Position numbers and translations under genes: made by a program. Below, one piece after another: positions 20,607 to 29,014 of a DNA stretch of 60,246 nucleotides. Origin of the DNA: Altibacter sp. (GTDB lineage: Bacteria; Bacteroidota; Bacteroidia; Flavobacteriales; Flavobacteriaceae). The DNA lies in assembly GCA_002696485.1 (NCBI GenBank), contig NZTP01000080.1:1-60246 (forward strand), written 5' to 3'. Within the stretch, counting starts at the first letter, position 1. The number at the start of each line of letters is the position of its first letter. Below the pieces are notes generated by a model, which was not told where the DNA came from, searched no databases, and worked only from the letters and a program-made list of their open reading frames with translations.

Positions 20607-23165
20607 TTAGAAGAGAACTTGTACAGATAGATTGGGTGTAAAACCTAAGGAGACTTCCTTTACTTGATTGATCCGTGCGTTGCCGTTGGAATCGGTATCC
20701 AAGGCATAGCGAATGTTTAAAGTGTTTTTTTGATCTAGCAAGTTCAAGACAGCGAGATTGAGCTTTGCATCGACCCCTTCGGAAAGTTCCCAGAGATACT
20801 CGGCAGAAACATCGGTGCGATAATAATTCGAAAGACGTTCTGCATTGGGTGCTGCATAGAGAATCGTCTCGTCTCCATCAATGATCTCAATGGCATCTGT
20901 GGCCCGCGGGAAAGTATTTGGCTTCCCTGTTCGATAATGAAAGCCTACGGCAAATTTCAGCTTGTTTAATGTATACGAGCCTGCCGCTGTTAGCGAATGT
21001 CGAATGTCGAGGTTGTGGGGAAAAGGATTGGGATCGAGCGTTGCAAAAGTATAATCGTTTTTCATATACAAATAGGTGAACCAAGCACTAAAGCGATTTG
21101 TCTTTCTATTTAAAGTGAATTCGGCTCCTTTTGAGGCATAACTACCTTGTGCGCTTACAAACTGAAATTGATTTTGAAACCCTTGATTTGATGCTGTGAT
21201 GCCTTCTACCTTTTTGTAAAACCCTTCCAGATTAACAAACCACACATTCTTTTTATACAGCAATCCTACCGATAGTTGCTTGCTTTGTATAATAGGTGTT
21301 TCCGTCTCATCGGCCAAGACCCAGCGGCGCTTTTCTACACCTAGAAAATCACTGTCGAAATCGATACGCTGTGTGACGGCCTGGCTTTTCAATTCGCCCA
21401 AAGCTTCCAGCGCAAAGCCGCCTCCCAATTTCTGATGTATACTAAATCTGGGCTCCGGAAGAAATCGATCGAACTTTTCATAATAATTGGCGCGTAAACC
21501 ACCTCTTAGAATAGAATTCTTATTGGAGGAGGTATAGATGAGGTCTGAGAACAGCACATGGGACCGTAATACTTTCTTTTCGTAGATTCTGAAACGAGGT
21601 AAATTAACATCTTGTAGATTGGCGATCCCTATTTCCGAAAAATGATAACCTCCCTTTAGCTGAAGCACGTTATCTAAGCTATAGGCAGCATCTAGTTTTA
21701 AACCGGCATCGATCACTTCATTTTCCTGTTGTTGAACTTGGGTGGTAAAGATGTCGTTATTGGTTGCGTCTAAAAGATAATAACTACCATAGACCAGTGC
21801 CGTGGTCTCAAAGTAGGCTGTCCAATTTCGGGTCCAAGCAATACCTGCCAATACGCTTCTTTGTTCTAGATTACTCGTTTTGGAGTTAGCAGCAGATTGT
21901 AACGTTTCGGTAAAATCTAGCTTATTGTCTGCCGTGAATGTGGTGAACCGTATTTTATCCTTTTCTGAAAGGTCCCATAGAAATTTGGCACTGAGATCGT
22001 AGAAGCTAAATGTTTCGGACAAGGATAAGGTTCCCGGCGCAGAAGGATTCTCCTGATTGGTGATTTCAGTATCCTGGAAGATTCTTTCAGAATAGGTCTT
22101 ATAGACGGGAGTTTCAAAAAGGGAGTTAATAGAATGCCTTCCTGAGAGTTGCACAGAGCTCCTATAAGAAGTTGGAATGTCCAAGTAAAAGTTACCGTTG
22201 ATCAAGTTCACGCCTGCTCCGCCTTCAAATTTTGAGGTGATCTTGTCTTTGGAGCGCATGTCGATCAGCCCAGAAACACCTTCGCCATACCGGGAAGGCG
22301 TTCCATTTTTATACAGTGTCACCTTTTTTGTAAGATCGGGATTGAATGCAGAAATAAGTCCGAAGAAATGGCCGCTCTGATACATTTTTATATCCTCGTA
22401 CAGAATTAGATTCTCATCATGCGTTCCGCCGCGAATATTGATGTTGGAAATGGTCTCGTCTGCACTTTCAACACCGGGAAGTGCCTGTGCAATCTGTAAC
22501 ACGTCATTTTCTACCTGTCCGGGGAGCAGTCCAAAATTATCGGTGTTTAGAACGATGGCTCCCTGAGTTGTCTTTTGGATACCTTGGGTGAACAAGGTCT
22601 CTAAGGTGATGGCATTTAACGCTGTTACCGAAGGAACCAACAGAATGCTGTAACAATCCTCAGTAAGCCGATTAGTACTTATTTCGGTGGTCTCGTACCC
22701 CACATGAGAGATCTGAAGTGAGGTATTCGAGTATGTTTCGGCTACATAAAAAATACCTTCGTTGTTGGTAACTACGGCAAAACTTCCGTCTATGGTCTGT
22801 ATCGTGACGTCCGGGAGCGGTAGGCCTGTTTTGGCATCGTAGATCTTTCCGCAGTAGGAGGCTTCCTCATTTTTAAGCGTGGCAGTAATATAACGATCGT
22901 CGATGCGGGTAAAACGCAAGGGGGTGTTTTGGGTAAGATAGTCTAGGGTGTTTTCCAACGAGTTCCCCTTGGAAGGCGGAATGATAACAATTCCTGTAAC
23001 GTCTGAAGTAGCATAGGAAATACTCACATTGTAGGTTGTCTCTACCTGCTCGATCACCGCTGTCAAGGAAATTTTTTGTGTATCTTGGGAAAGCACTCGT
23101 GAACACCACAAAAGTGCTAGGACTGTAAGCAATGCAATGTTCTTTCTACTGACTGCCTTGTGCAT
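20607..23165 (-). CDS. TonB-dependent receptor with STN signalling domain
   Basis: An 852-residue outer-membrane receptor. In order: signal peptide (about 1-27), STN/secretin-like domain (about 30-95; ISLTAVIEQVETTYNVSISY), carboxypeptidase-regulatory-like beta-sandwich (about 104-180; GKIYDAKTGLPLPDVTI), plug (about 215-320; LPGVESADETISNINIRGGTHDENLILYE in part), then a barrel ending LSVQVLF with a terminal phenylalanine. STN domains talk to FecR anti-sigma factors, and fecR overlaps this gene by 20 bases. No SusD partner is present. The ligand is not evident; small secreted proteins follow downstream. Confidence 0.92.
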   Translation of the reverse strand: MHKAVSRKNIALLTVLALLWCSRVLSQDTQKISLTAVIEQVETTYNVSISYATSDVTGIVIIPPSKGNSLENTLDYLTQNTPLRFTRIDDRYITATLKNEEASYCGKIYDAKTGLPLPDVTIQTIDGSFAVVTNNEGIFYVAETYSNTSLQISHVGYETTEISTNRLTEDCYSILLVPSVTALNAITLETLFTQGIQKTTQGAIVLNTDNFGLLPGQVENDVLQIAQALPGVESADETISNINIRGGTHDENLILYEDIKMYQSGHFFGLISAFNPDLTKKVTLYKNGTPSRYGEGVSGLIDMRSKDKITSKFEGGAGVNLINGNFYLDIPTSYRSSVQLSGRHSINSLFETPVYKTYSERIFQDTEITNQENPSAPGTLSLSETFSFYDLSAKFLWDLSEKDKIRFTTFTADNKLDFTETLQSAANSKTSNLEQRSVLAGIAWTRNWTAYFETTALVYGSYYLLDATNNDIFTTQVQQQENEVIDAGLKLDAAYSLDNVLQLKGGYHFSEIGIANLQDVNLPRFRIYEKKVLRSHVLFSDLIYTSSNKNSILRGGLRANYYEKFDRFLPEPRFSIHQKLGGGFALEALGELKSQAVTQRIDFDSDFLGVEKRRWVLADETETPIIQSKQLSVGLLYKKNVWFVNLEGFYKKVEGITASNQGFQNQFQFVSAQGSYASKGAEFTLNRKTNRFSAWFTYLYMKNDYTFATLDPNPFPHNLDIRHSLTAAGSYTLNKLKFAVGFHYRTGKPNTFPRATDAIEIIDGDETILYAAPNAERLSNYYRTDVSAEYLWELSEGVDAKLNLAVLNLLDQKNTLNIRYALDTDSNGNARINQVKEVSLGFTPNLSVQVLF

Positions 23166-24054
23166 ATATTAGTACTTCCCCATTAGTTACCGTATACTGT
23201 AATTGTAGCGGTTCACACACCGATTTTAATGCAAGCTCCAGATCTGAGTGTGTAAAACTACCGGTGAACCGTTGTGACAGATCGATCTTCGCTGCATTCA
23301 CCTTTACGGGATAATACCGCTCAATTTCTTGTAAAATAACACCAACAGGCATGTTCTCAAAATGACTTTCGTCAGTTATCCAAACAGGTGCTGTTGCATT
23401 GGTAGGTGTATGTACTACTAACGTTCCGTTCTCGACTTTTAGTTTATTGCCTGCGGGCAATTTAATGAGTGTGTCGTTATAAGCAACACTCACTAGACCT
23501 TCATAACATTGTACATGAAATAACGAGTCGCGTGAGAAAACGTTGAACTGTGTTCCCAGTACAGTGACCACACCTTGCGAGGTATTCACAGAAAAGGTAC
23601 TGCCTTTAGAAACTTTAAAATAGGCTTCCCCACTAAGAGAGAGGGAGCGCTCACGCTTCCAATCACTCTTGTTATAGGAAAGTTGTGAATCGGCATTGAG
23701 TAGTACTTCCGAAGCATCGGGTAACACAATAGACTCTTTTTGGGCAATCCCTGTGCTTACAGTAGTATCCAGCGTATTTAGATATAGATAACCCGCGCAG
23801 ATCACGGCTACAACCGCTGCGATCTTTAAGAGTGTCTTTACAGGGTTGAGTTTTTTGACGGAAACTTGTGTATCTCGTTTTGAAAGAATAGCTTGATACG
23901 TGCCGGCACTATCAAACTGCGGTGCCTCAAAACCCAAAGCCGCTTCCGAGATCTCCACATAGGAAGCATATTCGGGAGAGGACCTAAGAATCTGGATCTC
24001 TTCTGCGCTGGCTTCGCCATTCAAATATTTATGTAATATGTAATTTTTATCCAT
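23146..24054 (-). CDS. FecR-family anti-sigma factor
   Basis: A 302-residue inner-membrane regulator. A short cytoplasmic N-terminal region (1-70, MDKNYILHKYLNGEASAEEI) binds the sigma factor, one membrane segment lies at about 72-90 (LLKIAAVVAVICAGYLYLNTL), a periplasmic FecR domain at about 98-195 (IVLPDASEVLLNADSQLSY, LSGEAYFKVSKG, VLGTQFNVFS), and a C-terminal DUF4974-like domain at about 235-300 (GVILQEIERYYPVKVNA) resembling an STN fold. It lies between its sigma factor and its receptor gene, overlapping the receptor by 20 bases. Confidence 0.93.
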   Translation of the reverse strand: MDKNYILHKYLNGEASAEEIQILRSSPEYASYVEISEAALGFEAPQFDSAGTYQAILSKRDTQVSVKKLNPVKTLLKIAAVVAVICAGYLYLNTLDTTVSTGIAQKESIVLPDASEVLLNADSQLSYNKSDWKRERSLSLSGEAYFKVSKGSTFSVNTSQGVVTVLGTQFNVFSRDSLFHVQCYEGLVSVAYNDTLIKLPAGNKLKVENGTLVVHTPTNATAPVWITDESHFENMPVGVILQEIERYYPVKVNAAKIDLSQRFTGSFTHSDLELALKSVCEPLQLQYTVTNGEVLIYAQGSQ

Positions 24055-24115
24055 GATTTGCGTATATCATACCTACTAATAGAACAGGGATCATCGCATT
24101 TACCCTACCCTTAAT

Positions 24116-24625
24116 TTAAATTTTCTCGATATCGTTTCGCAGGGCAGCCAGCGCCTGACTCATACGTTTTTCTACAGCTTTCACCGAAATATCCAAAATC
24201 TCGGCGATCTCTTTATACTTTTTGCCTTCAATTCGGTTCATTAAAAAAGCGGTGCGTTGTGCTTCGGTAAGCCCTGCGATGGCATTCTCTATTTTTTTGA
24301 GATATTGTTTTTCCTCCAATAGGAATTCCGGAGATTGATCATTAACCTTCATGGGCTCAAGAGCAGCATGCTTTAATACCACCTTTTTATGTGCTACCTC
24401 ATTGAGAAACGCATTGTTCGTAACGGTATATAAAAAGGATTTTGCTTTCGACAAAGGGACCTTGGCACAATTTTGCCATAATTTTATAAATGCATCCTGC
24501 ACAAGATCATCTGCCTGAGCCGTATTGCCACATTTAAAGTAAATGAAGTTCCAGATCTGTTTACTGTAATCTTCATATACTTTCGTAAAATTATGCTCCT
24601 TACAAACGTTTTCGTTTTCTTCCAT
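24116..24625 (-). CDS. ECF-type RNA polymerase sigma factor
   Basis: A 169-residue extracytoplasmic-function sigma factor. Region 2 covers about 15-75 (YSKQIWNFIYFKCGNTAQADDLVQDAFIKLWQN, in two parts) and region 4 about 115-169 (LTEAQRTAFLMNRIEGKKYKEIAEILDISVKAVEKRMSQAL, in two parts). I start at ATG 24625. A longer frame with TTG at 24646 is possible, but that TTG is the end of a perfect TATCTTTG promoter box. The sigma factor should be held by the FecR protein encoded 61 bases downstream and drive the TonB receptor gene. Confidence 0.93.
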   Translation of the reverse strand: MEENENVCKEHNFTKVYEDYSKQIWNFIYFKCGNTAQADDLVQDAFIKLWQNCAKVPLSKAKSFLYTVTNNAFLNEVAHKKVVLKHAALEPMKVNDQSPEFLLEEKQYLKKIENAIAGLTEAQRTAFLMNRIEGKKYKEIAEILDISVKAVEKRMSQALAALRNDIEKI

Positions 24626-24643
24626 ATAGGGTGAGGTCTTGCC

Positions 24644-24651
24644 CAAAGATA
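24644..24651 (-). promoter_or_regulatory. -7 promoter element for the ECF sigma gene
   Basis: The minus strand reads TATCTTTG, an exact match to TAnnTTTG, ending 18 bases before the ATG at 24625. It is a housekeeping-type promoter, which suggests the sigma factor is made constitutively at a base level and held by FecR. Confidence 0.65.
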
Positions 24652-24733
24652 TTTAAAAACTTTTTTTATATACAACGTAGGGTATTTTAAAAGTGAATTG
24701 TTCTATACATAAAGACCCCAAAAAAATAGTGCA

Positions 24734-26533
24734 ATGAAAAATTTACTTAGAATTCACTTCCTGATCCTTCTCGTATTAACGTTGCTTTTTGGCGCCTGTC
24801 AAAAAGAAGAAGAAGAATTTATTGATGAAACCGAAGAAGAGACCATTACGGCTAATTCAACAGCGACCCAACTTCTTATTCGATCTTCCGAAAACGCAGG
24901 AGATTTTGATGACATTATCGACGGAAACAGTTGCGCAAGTGTTGTCTTGCCGGTTACCGTAGTTGCAAATGGCCAAGAAGTAGTAATTAATAGCGAAGAC
25001 GATTATGATATCGTTGAAGCAATTTTTGACCAATTTCCAAACGATCAAGATACGCTCGAGATCCAATTTCCTATCACCATCCTCCTGGAAGATTTTACCC
25101 AGATCGTTATTAATGATCAAACCGAACTGGATGCTATCATCGCGGCTTGTGACGCAGATATTGATGACTCTATTGGCTGTGTAGATTTTGTTTACCCTAT
25201 CACGTTCTTTATCTACAATTCCAATCAGCAGCAGATAGGCACGAACACCGTGCATAGTGATGTAGAACTTTACCAGTTCTTGAGCAATTTAAGCAGTGAC
25301 GAATACATAAGTATCGATTTTCCAATTGCCGTGATCGTGAACGGAGTGCAATTTCCGGTGGCAAATACCCAAGAGCTTATTGCTATTATAAGCAGTGCCA
25401 ATTGTGACGATGATAGTAACCATGATCCTATCGATAACACTCAATTTACAGAGGACCTTACGACTGGGGTTTGGTACATCACATATTACTTTGATGATTA
25501 CGATGAGACTTCAGATTTTAATGGCTACGAGTTCGATTTTGCATCAGATAATACCGCAACTGCCACCAGTGGAACTACCACAGTAAATGGTACTTGGAAT
25601 TTGACAGGCAGCAGTTCTCCGGACTTGGTTCTTTTCTTCGGAACGAATGATCCTTGGGACGAACTGGACGAAGACTGGGACATCATTGAAGCAACCTCAG
25701 AAATCATTCGCCTACGTGATGTAAGTGGTGGCGATGGAAGTACCGATTATTTAACCTTTGAGCGTACACCCAACGACGGGGGATCCAATACAGATGTCAA
25801 TGAACTTATTACGCAATTGACAACCGGAGATTGGTACGTGAACCTTTACGATGATGAAGGCGATGATGAGACGTGCGATTATGTCGATTATACTTTTACG
25901 TTCAATACCAACGGAACTGCAACTGCCCATAGTAATTCAACTACCAAGAACGGCTTTTGGAGTGTGGAAATTAGCAGTGACAATACCTTAGACCTAATCC
26001 TGAATTTTGAATACGACAATGAGGACGATCCTTTTGAGGACCTTAATGACGATTGGGATGTACTAGGTTTTGATGCCACTTTTATCAACCTCCGTGATAT
26101 TAGCGGCGGAAACGGCGGCACCGATCTCCTTAATTTTGGAAGAACGCCTTACGACGACTGCAACGGCGGTGGTGGCGGGGGAGATGATCCCGACCCACAA
26201 GAACTTCGGGACATTATGGAAACAGGTACTTGGTATGTAGACACCTATTTAGATGATGGTGATGATGAAACCGCAGATTATTCAGGATATACCTATACTT
26301 TTTATTCCAATCAAACAGTATTGGCTACAAACGGTTCCGAGAATGTGCAAGGGATATGGATTGTGACTGTGGTTGCAGCAGAACTCAATTTTGAGTTCGA
26401 TATGGACAGCCCTGTTAACGGTACCGATGACGACGAATATAAAGTAACAGCATTTTCCAATAACTCCGTGACGTTTATAACAAGGGATAGCAGTGGCAAT
26501 GTGGAAGACACTTTAATAATTAAGAGAAACTAA
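24734..26533 (+). CDS. Large acidic repeat lipoprotein
   Basis: A 599-residue, strongly acidic protein with a lipoprotein signal (LLFGAC, lipid-bearing C22) followed by QKEEEEF, a signal of the sort that sends Bacteroidota lipoproteins to the cell surface. Two N-terminal repeats of about 75 residues (66-140 and 149-226; pattern PIT-x-n-V-x-n-ELxxII) are followed by three C-terminal repeats of about 110 residues (238-346, 356-472, 489-599; pattern GxWY-x-DDETxDYxGYTFTF and LRDxSGGxGxTDxLxFxR). Each looks like a small beta-barrel or lipocalin-like domain; Asp-rich loops could bind calcium. It is divergent from the sigma factor. The function is unknown. Confidence 0.8.
   Translation: MKNLLRIHFLILLVLTLLFGACQKEEEEFIDETEEETITANSTATQLLIRSSENAGDFDDIIDGNSCASVVLPVTVVANGQEVVINSEDDYDIVEAIFDQFPNDQDTLEIQFPITILLEDFTQIVINDQTELDAIIAACDADIDDSIGCVDFVYPITFFIYNSNQQQIGTNTVHSDVELYQFLSNLSSDEYISIDFPIAVIVNGVQFPVANTQELIAIISSANCDDDSNHDPIDNTQFTEDLTTGVWYITYYFDDYDETSDFNGYEFDFASDNTATATSGTTTVNGTWNLTGSSSPDLVLFFGTNDPWDELDEDWDIIEATSEIIRLRDVSGGDGSTDYLTFERTPNDGGSNTDVNELITQLTTGDWYVNLYDDEGDDETCDYVDYTFTFNTNGTATAHSNSTTKNGFWSVEISSDNTLDLILNFEYDNEDDPFEDLNDDWDVLGFDATFINLRDISGGNGGTDLLNFGRTPYDDCNGGGGGGDDPDPQELRDIMETGTWYVDTYLDDGDDETADYSGYTYTFYSNQTVLATNGSENVQGIWIVTVVAAELNFEFDMDSPVNGTDDDEYKVTAFSNNSVTFITRDSSGNVEDTLIIKRN
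24929..25411 (+). repeat. Two N-terminal domain repeats in the acidic lipoprotein
   Basis: Residues 66-140 and 149-226 of the 24734 product share the order P-I/V-T, a variable hydrophobic strand, then ELDAII or ELIAII followed by a cysteine (AACD, SANCD). The repeat is seen at protein level only. Confidence 0.55.
25445..26530 (+). repeat. Three C-terminal lipocalin-like domain repeats
   Basis: Protein repeats at residues 238-346, 356-472 and 489-599. Shared landmarks are TTGVWYITYY / TTGDWYVNLY / ETGTWYVDTY, then GYEFDF / DYTFTF / GYTYTF, then NGTWNL / NGFWSV / QGIWIV. The first two end RDVSGGDGSTDYLTFERTP and RDISGGNGGTDLLNFGRTP. A fourth copy is the whole mature part of the next gene. Confidence 0.75.
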
Positions 26534-26543
26534 TAAATACACT

Positions 26544-27026
26544 ATGAAAAAAATGAAAAAGAAAATGATCCGTCTGGTTGTAGCAACCTCTCTATTAACT
26601 GCTGTAATCGCTTGCAGTCCTTCCAACGACGACTCCTCGTCTAATGATGCAAGTGCCCAACAAACGGCAGCGATTGCCCGAAACGGCACCTGGGAAATCA
26701 CCTACTTCTATGACACAGACCAAGAAGAAACCGGTAATTTTAGTGGCTATAGTTTTAGTTTCAATGAGAACGGAAGCTTAGTTGCGGTTAATGGCAGCAC
26801 TACAGTTACCGGTACCTGGTCTGTAACGAATTCCAGTAATTCCAGCGATGATGATGGAAGTAATGACGATGATGATGACTTCAACATCTTTTTCGCGTCT
26901 CCGCGTGAGTTCGAAGAGCTAAGCGACGACTGGGACATCATTTCGGTTACCGAAACCAAGATCGAATTGATCGATGTGAGCGGAGGAAACGGAGGAACCG
27001 ATTATTTAACGTTTGAAAGACAGTAA
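26544..27026 (+). CDS. Small acidic lipoprotein, single copy of the 24734 repeat domain
   Basis: A 160-residue lipoprotein (lipobox VIAC, C24, then SPSNDDSSSND). The mature part is one repeat unit of the upstream protein: GTWEITYFYDTDQEETGNF, GYSFSFNENGSLVAVNGSTT, GTWSVTNSS, and LIDVSGGNGGTDYLTFERQ. A run of aspartates (DDDGSNDDDDDFN) is inserted in the middle. It starts 10 bases after the large protein and shares its operon and terminator. It looks like a duplication of the last domain that gained its own signal. Function unknown. Confidence 0.78.
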   Translation: MKKMKKKMIRLVVATSLLTAVIACSPSNDDSSSNDASAQQTAAIARNGTWEITYFYDTDQEETGNFSGYSFSFNENGSLVAVNGSTTVTGTWSVTNSSNSSDDDGSNDDDDDFNIFFASPREFEELSDDWDIISVTETKIELIDVSGGNGGTDYLTFERQ

Positions 27027-27057
27027 CTCCTCCATGATTGTTTTTGCCCCAAAGAGC

Positions 27058-27087
27058 CGGCTGGAATTTTTCCGGTCGGTTTTTTTA
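27058..27087 (+). terminator. Rho-independent terminator after the acidic lipoprotein pair
   Basis: An 8-base stem (27058-27065 with 27073-27080) with G-T wobbles and one mismatch is followed by seven Ts to 27087. Confidence 0.75.
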
Positions 27088-27106
27088 TGCTGAAAATGTT
27101 CCTTGC

Positions 27107-27514
27107 TCAATCGGGGCGCAGCGAAGCTAATAATGTTTCCAAAGTTTCCCTCGCTTCGGAAGGAGCCAAAATTACACTGCGTCTACTTCCATTTTCGGTG
27201 CTGCTAAGTATGGCAGTACGCATCGCTCTCTTTGTGCGATGTGTTTCTGAAGCATCCAGTAAACTTTCAGCTAAGGAAGCGATCTGAAGAAAGGATTTTT
27301 CAGAAAGGATACACGCAAAAGGTGTTCCGCCACTATAATACCCCGATGAACTTTCCGAAGCCGTCACAGGATCGAAACGAACCTTATTCCCCGAAATGTG
27401 ATAGGTATTGTTGTTCATGTCGGTGTAGGTATACACAATCGAAGTTTTAAAGGAAGCACATCCCGTGTTTGCGATCGAAAATAATAGGAGCATCATGACT
27501 ATGGTTCCTCTCAT
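27107..27514 (-). CDS. Small hypothetical lipoprotein
   Basis: A 135-residue protein with a lipoprotein signal (LLLFSIANTGCAS, C19). The mature part has a beta-rich start (IVYTYTDMNNNTYHISGNKVRFDP), then a helical Ser/Arg-rich region (SLAESLLDASETHRTKRAM). No domain was recognised. Its start is two bases after the stop of the M28 peptidase gene, so it is the last gene of that minus-strand operon. Confidence 0.7.
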   Translation of the reverse strand: MRGTIVMMLLLFSIANTGCASFKTSIVYTYTDMNNNTYHISGNKVRFDPVTASESSSGYYSGGTPFACILSEKSFLQIASLAESLLDASETHRTKRAMRTAILSSTENGSRRSVILAPSEARETLETLLASLRPD

Positions 27515-27516
27515 CT

Positions 27517-28998
27517 CTATTTTTTATAAAGTTTTTTCCCTGCTTCTTCATATTTGTCGCCTGCTGTCCAGAAAGGGGTCACGGGATCATTGGCGATCTT
27601 ACGACCGGACAATACATAGGCACTAAAAAACTTGAGGAGATAGTCGTAATCCAGGCTTTCTGCCTCGTCCCCCGGGCGATGATAATATTGGGTAAGTGTT
27701 CCATCAAACGCTGTAAAACCTAAACTAAAGGTAGGTGCTGGTATCCCCTTGGCGGCAAATTTTACATTATCGCTACGGTCAAAAAGTCCTTGCTCGGGTG
27801 CAGGGTCATCTACGGCGGTAAGTCCAAATGCTGTGGCTGCTTCTTTTATGTGTGAACCAGCAGAGGTCCGGTTCAAACCAATAATGGTGGCAAGGGAAGT
27901 ATCGTTATACCCTGCATTATCACTGTTAAAGCAATAGACCATCTGCTCTAGCGGAAGCACGGGGTTCTCCACGTAATATTCACTACCTAACAATCCTTTT
28001 TCTTCTCCGGTGAACAGAATGAACAAGGCACTTCGTTTTGTAGGGTACTTGGCCAGATTTTGTGCCATGCTCAATACGGTTGTGATACCCACAGCATTGT
28101 CTCGCGCACCATTATAGATAGTATCTCCTGTCTCATCCGGTGTTCCAATACCCACGTGATCGTAATGACCCGAGTAGATAATGTATTCATCTTTCAACAT
28201 AGGATCTGTGCCCTCCACCATGCCTACCACGTTTTGGGTTGTAATAGTTTCGGTGACAGCAGCCTCCATTTTCAATGTACTCTTTACCGTATTTTTTTCG
28301 CTAAAAATTTTTGAATAGGATCCAGTTTCGTCCCACACCCAAATATAAGGCAGGCCGTTTGACTTAGGTGCCTCTTTAGCTTCGTTGGTGGCAAGACTAA
28401 TTCGTGAGTTGGTAAAATTATGATCAATGAATCCCCACAGGTTCTCGTCGGTAGAAAGCAGTTCGATCACACCCGCTGCTCCTGCTTTTTTCGCCAAAGC
28501 CATTTTCTTGTCACGATATCCAAATGCGCTACGGGCATCTGTGGCATCGGGCCCTCCGGCCTTCATTACTACAACTTGGTTTGCCACATTCTTTCCTGTA
28601 TAGTCTGCTTCAAGTCCATATCCAACAAAGACGACATTTCCGGTATATTCTAAGGGTACCGCTTCAATAGCCACTTTATGACGAACCGATACTCCATCCA
28701 ACGTAAGGTCTGTGTGTTTTGGTGGGCTCACTCTTTGCATTGGGATATTTTGGTAGAAAGTTCCTTCCTTCGATGCCGGTTGTACTCCATAGCCCCGCAT
28801 TGTATTTGCCAAATAGGAGGCGGCGATCTTGTTCTCTGCGGTTCCCGTTTCTCTTCCTTTTAGGAGATCATCTGCCAAAAAGTAGATATGGCCTTCTATG
28901 GCACTCTTGCTAACGGTATTTTGGACTAGCTCTTTATCGGTTTGTGCTAAAATAGTGATGCTGCATACAAAGAGCAGCGAACTGAACATTAATTTCAT
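27517..28998 (-). CDS. Secreted M28-family zinc aminopeptidase
   Basis: A 493-residue exported metallopeptidase with a signal peptide ending about LAQ (residue 19). A protease-associated-like insert (about 100-215, GNVVFVGYGLEADYTGKNV) precedes and interrupts the catalytic domain. Zinc-site elements visible are SGHYDHVG, NGARDNAVG, TGEEKGLLGS (catalytic glutamate), NSDNAGY and the late histidine in YYHRPGDE. This is the pattern of a co-catalytic two-zinc M28 enzyme that removes N-terminal amino acids. It lies 16 bases after the carbonic anhydrase gene. Confidence 0.92.
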   Translation of the reverse strand: MKLMFSSLLFVCSITILAQTDKELVQNTVSKSAIEGHIYFLADDLLKGRETGTAENKIAASYLANTMRGYGVQPASKEGTFYQNIPMQRVSPPKHTDLTLDGVSVRHKVAIEAVPLEYTGNVVFVGYGLEADYTGKNVANQVVVMKAGGPDATDARSAFGYRDKKMALAKKAGAAGVIELLSTDENLWGFIDHNFTNSRISLATNEAKEAPKSNGLPYIWVWDETGSYSKIFSEKNTVKSTLKMEAAVTETITTQNVVGMVEGTDPMLKDEYIIYSGHYDHVGIGTPDETGDTIYNGARDNAVGITTVLSMAQNLAKYPTKRSALFILFTGEEKGLLGSEYYVENPVLPLEQMVYCFNSDNAGYNDTSLATIIGLNRTSAGSHIKEAATAFGLTAVDDPAPEQGLFDRSDNVKFAAKGIPAPTFSLGFTAFDGTLTQYYHRPGDEAESLDYDYLLKFFSAYVLSGRKIANDPVTPFWTAGDKYEEAGKKLYKK

Positions 28999-29014
28999 GC
29001 GTATGTTTTAAGGG

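Noticed and set aside
24626-24646. TTG start of the sigma factor gene
   Set aside because: The TTG is the end of an exact TATCTTTG promoter box.
26860-26885. GAT-rich stretch in the small acidic lipoprotein
   Set aside because: It encodes a run of aspartates within a coding frame; it is a low-complexity protein segment, not a repeat array.
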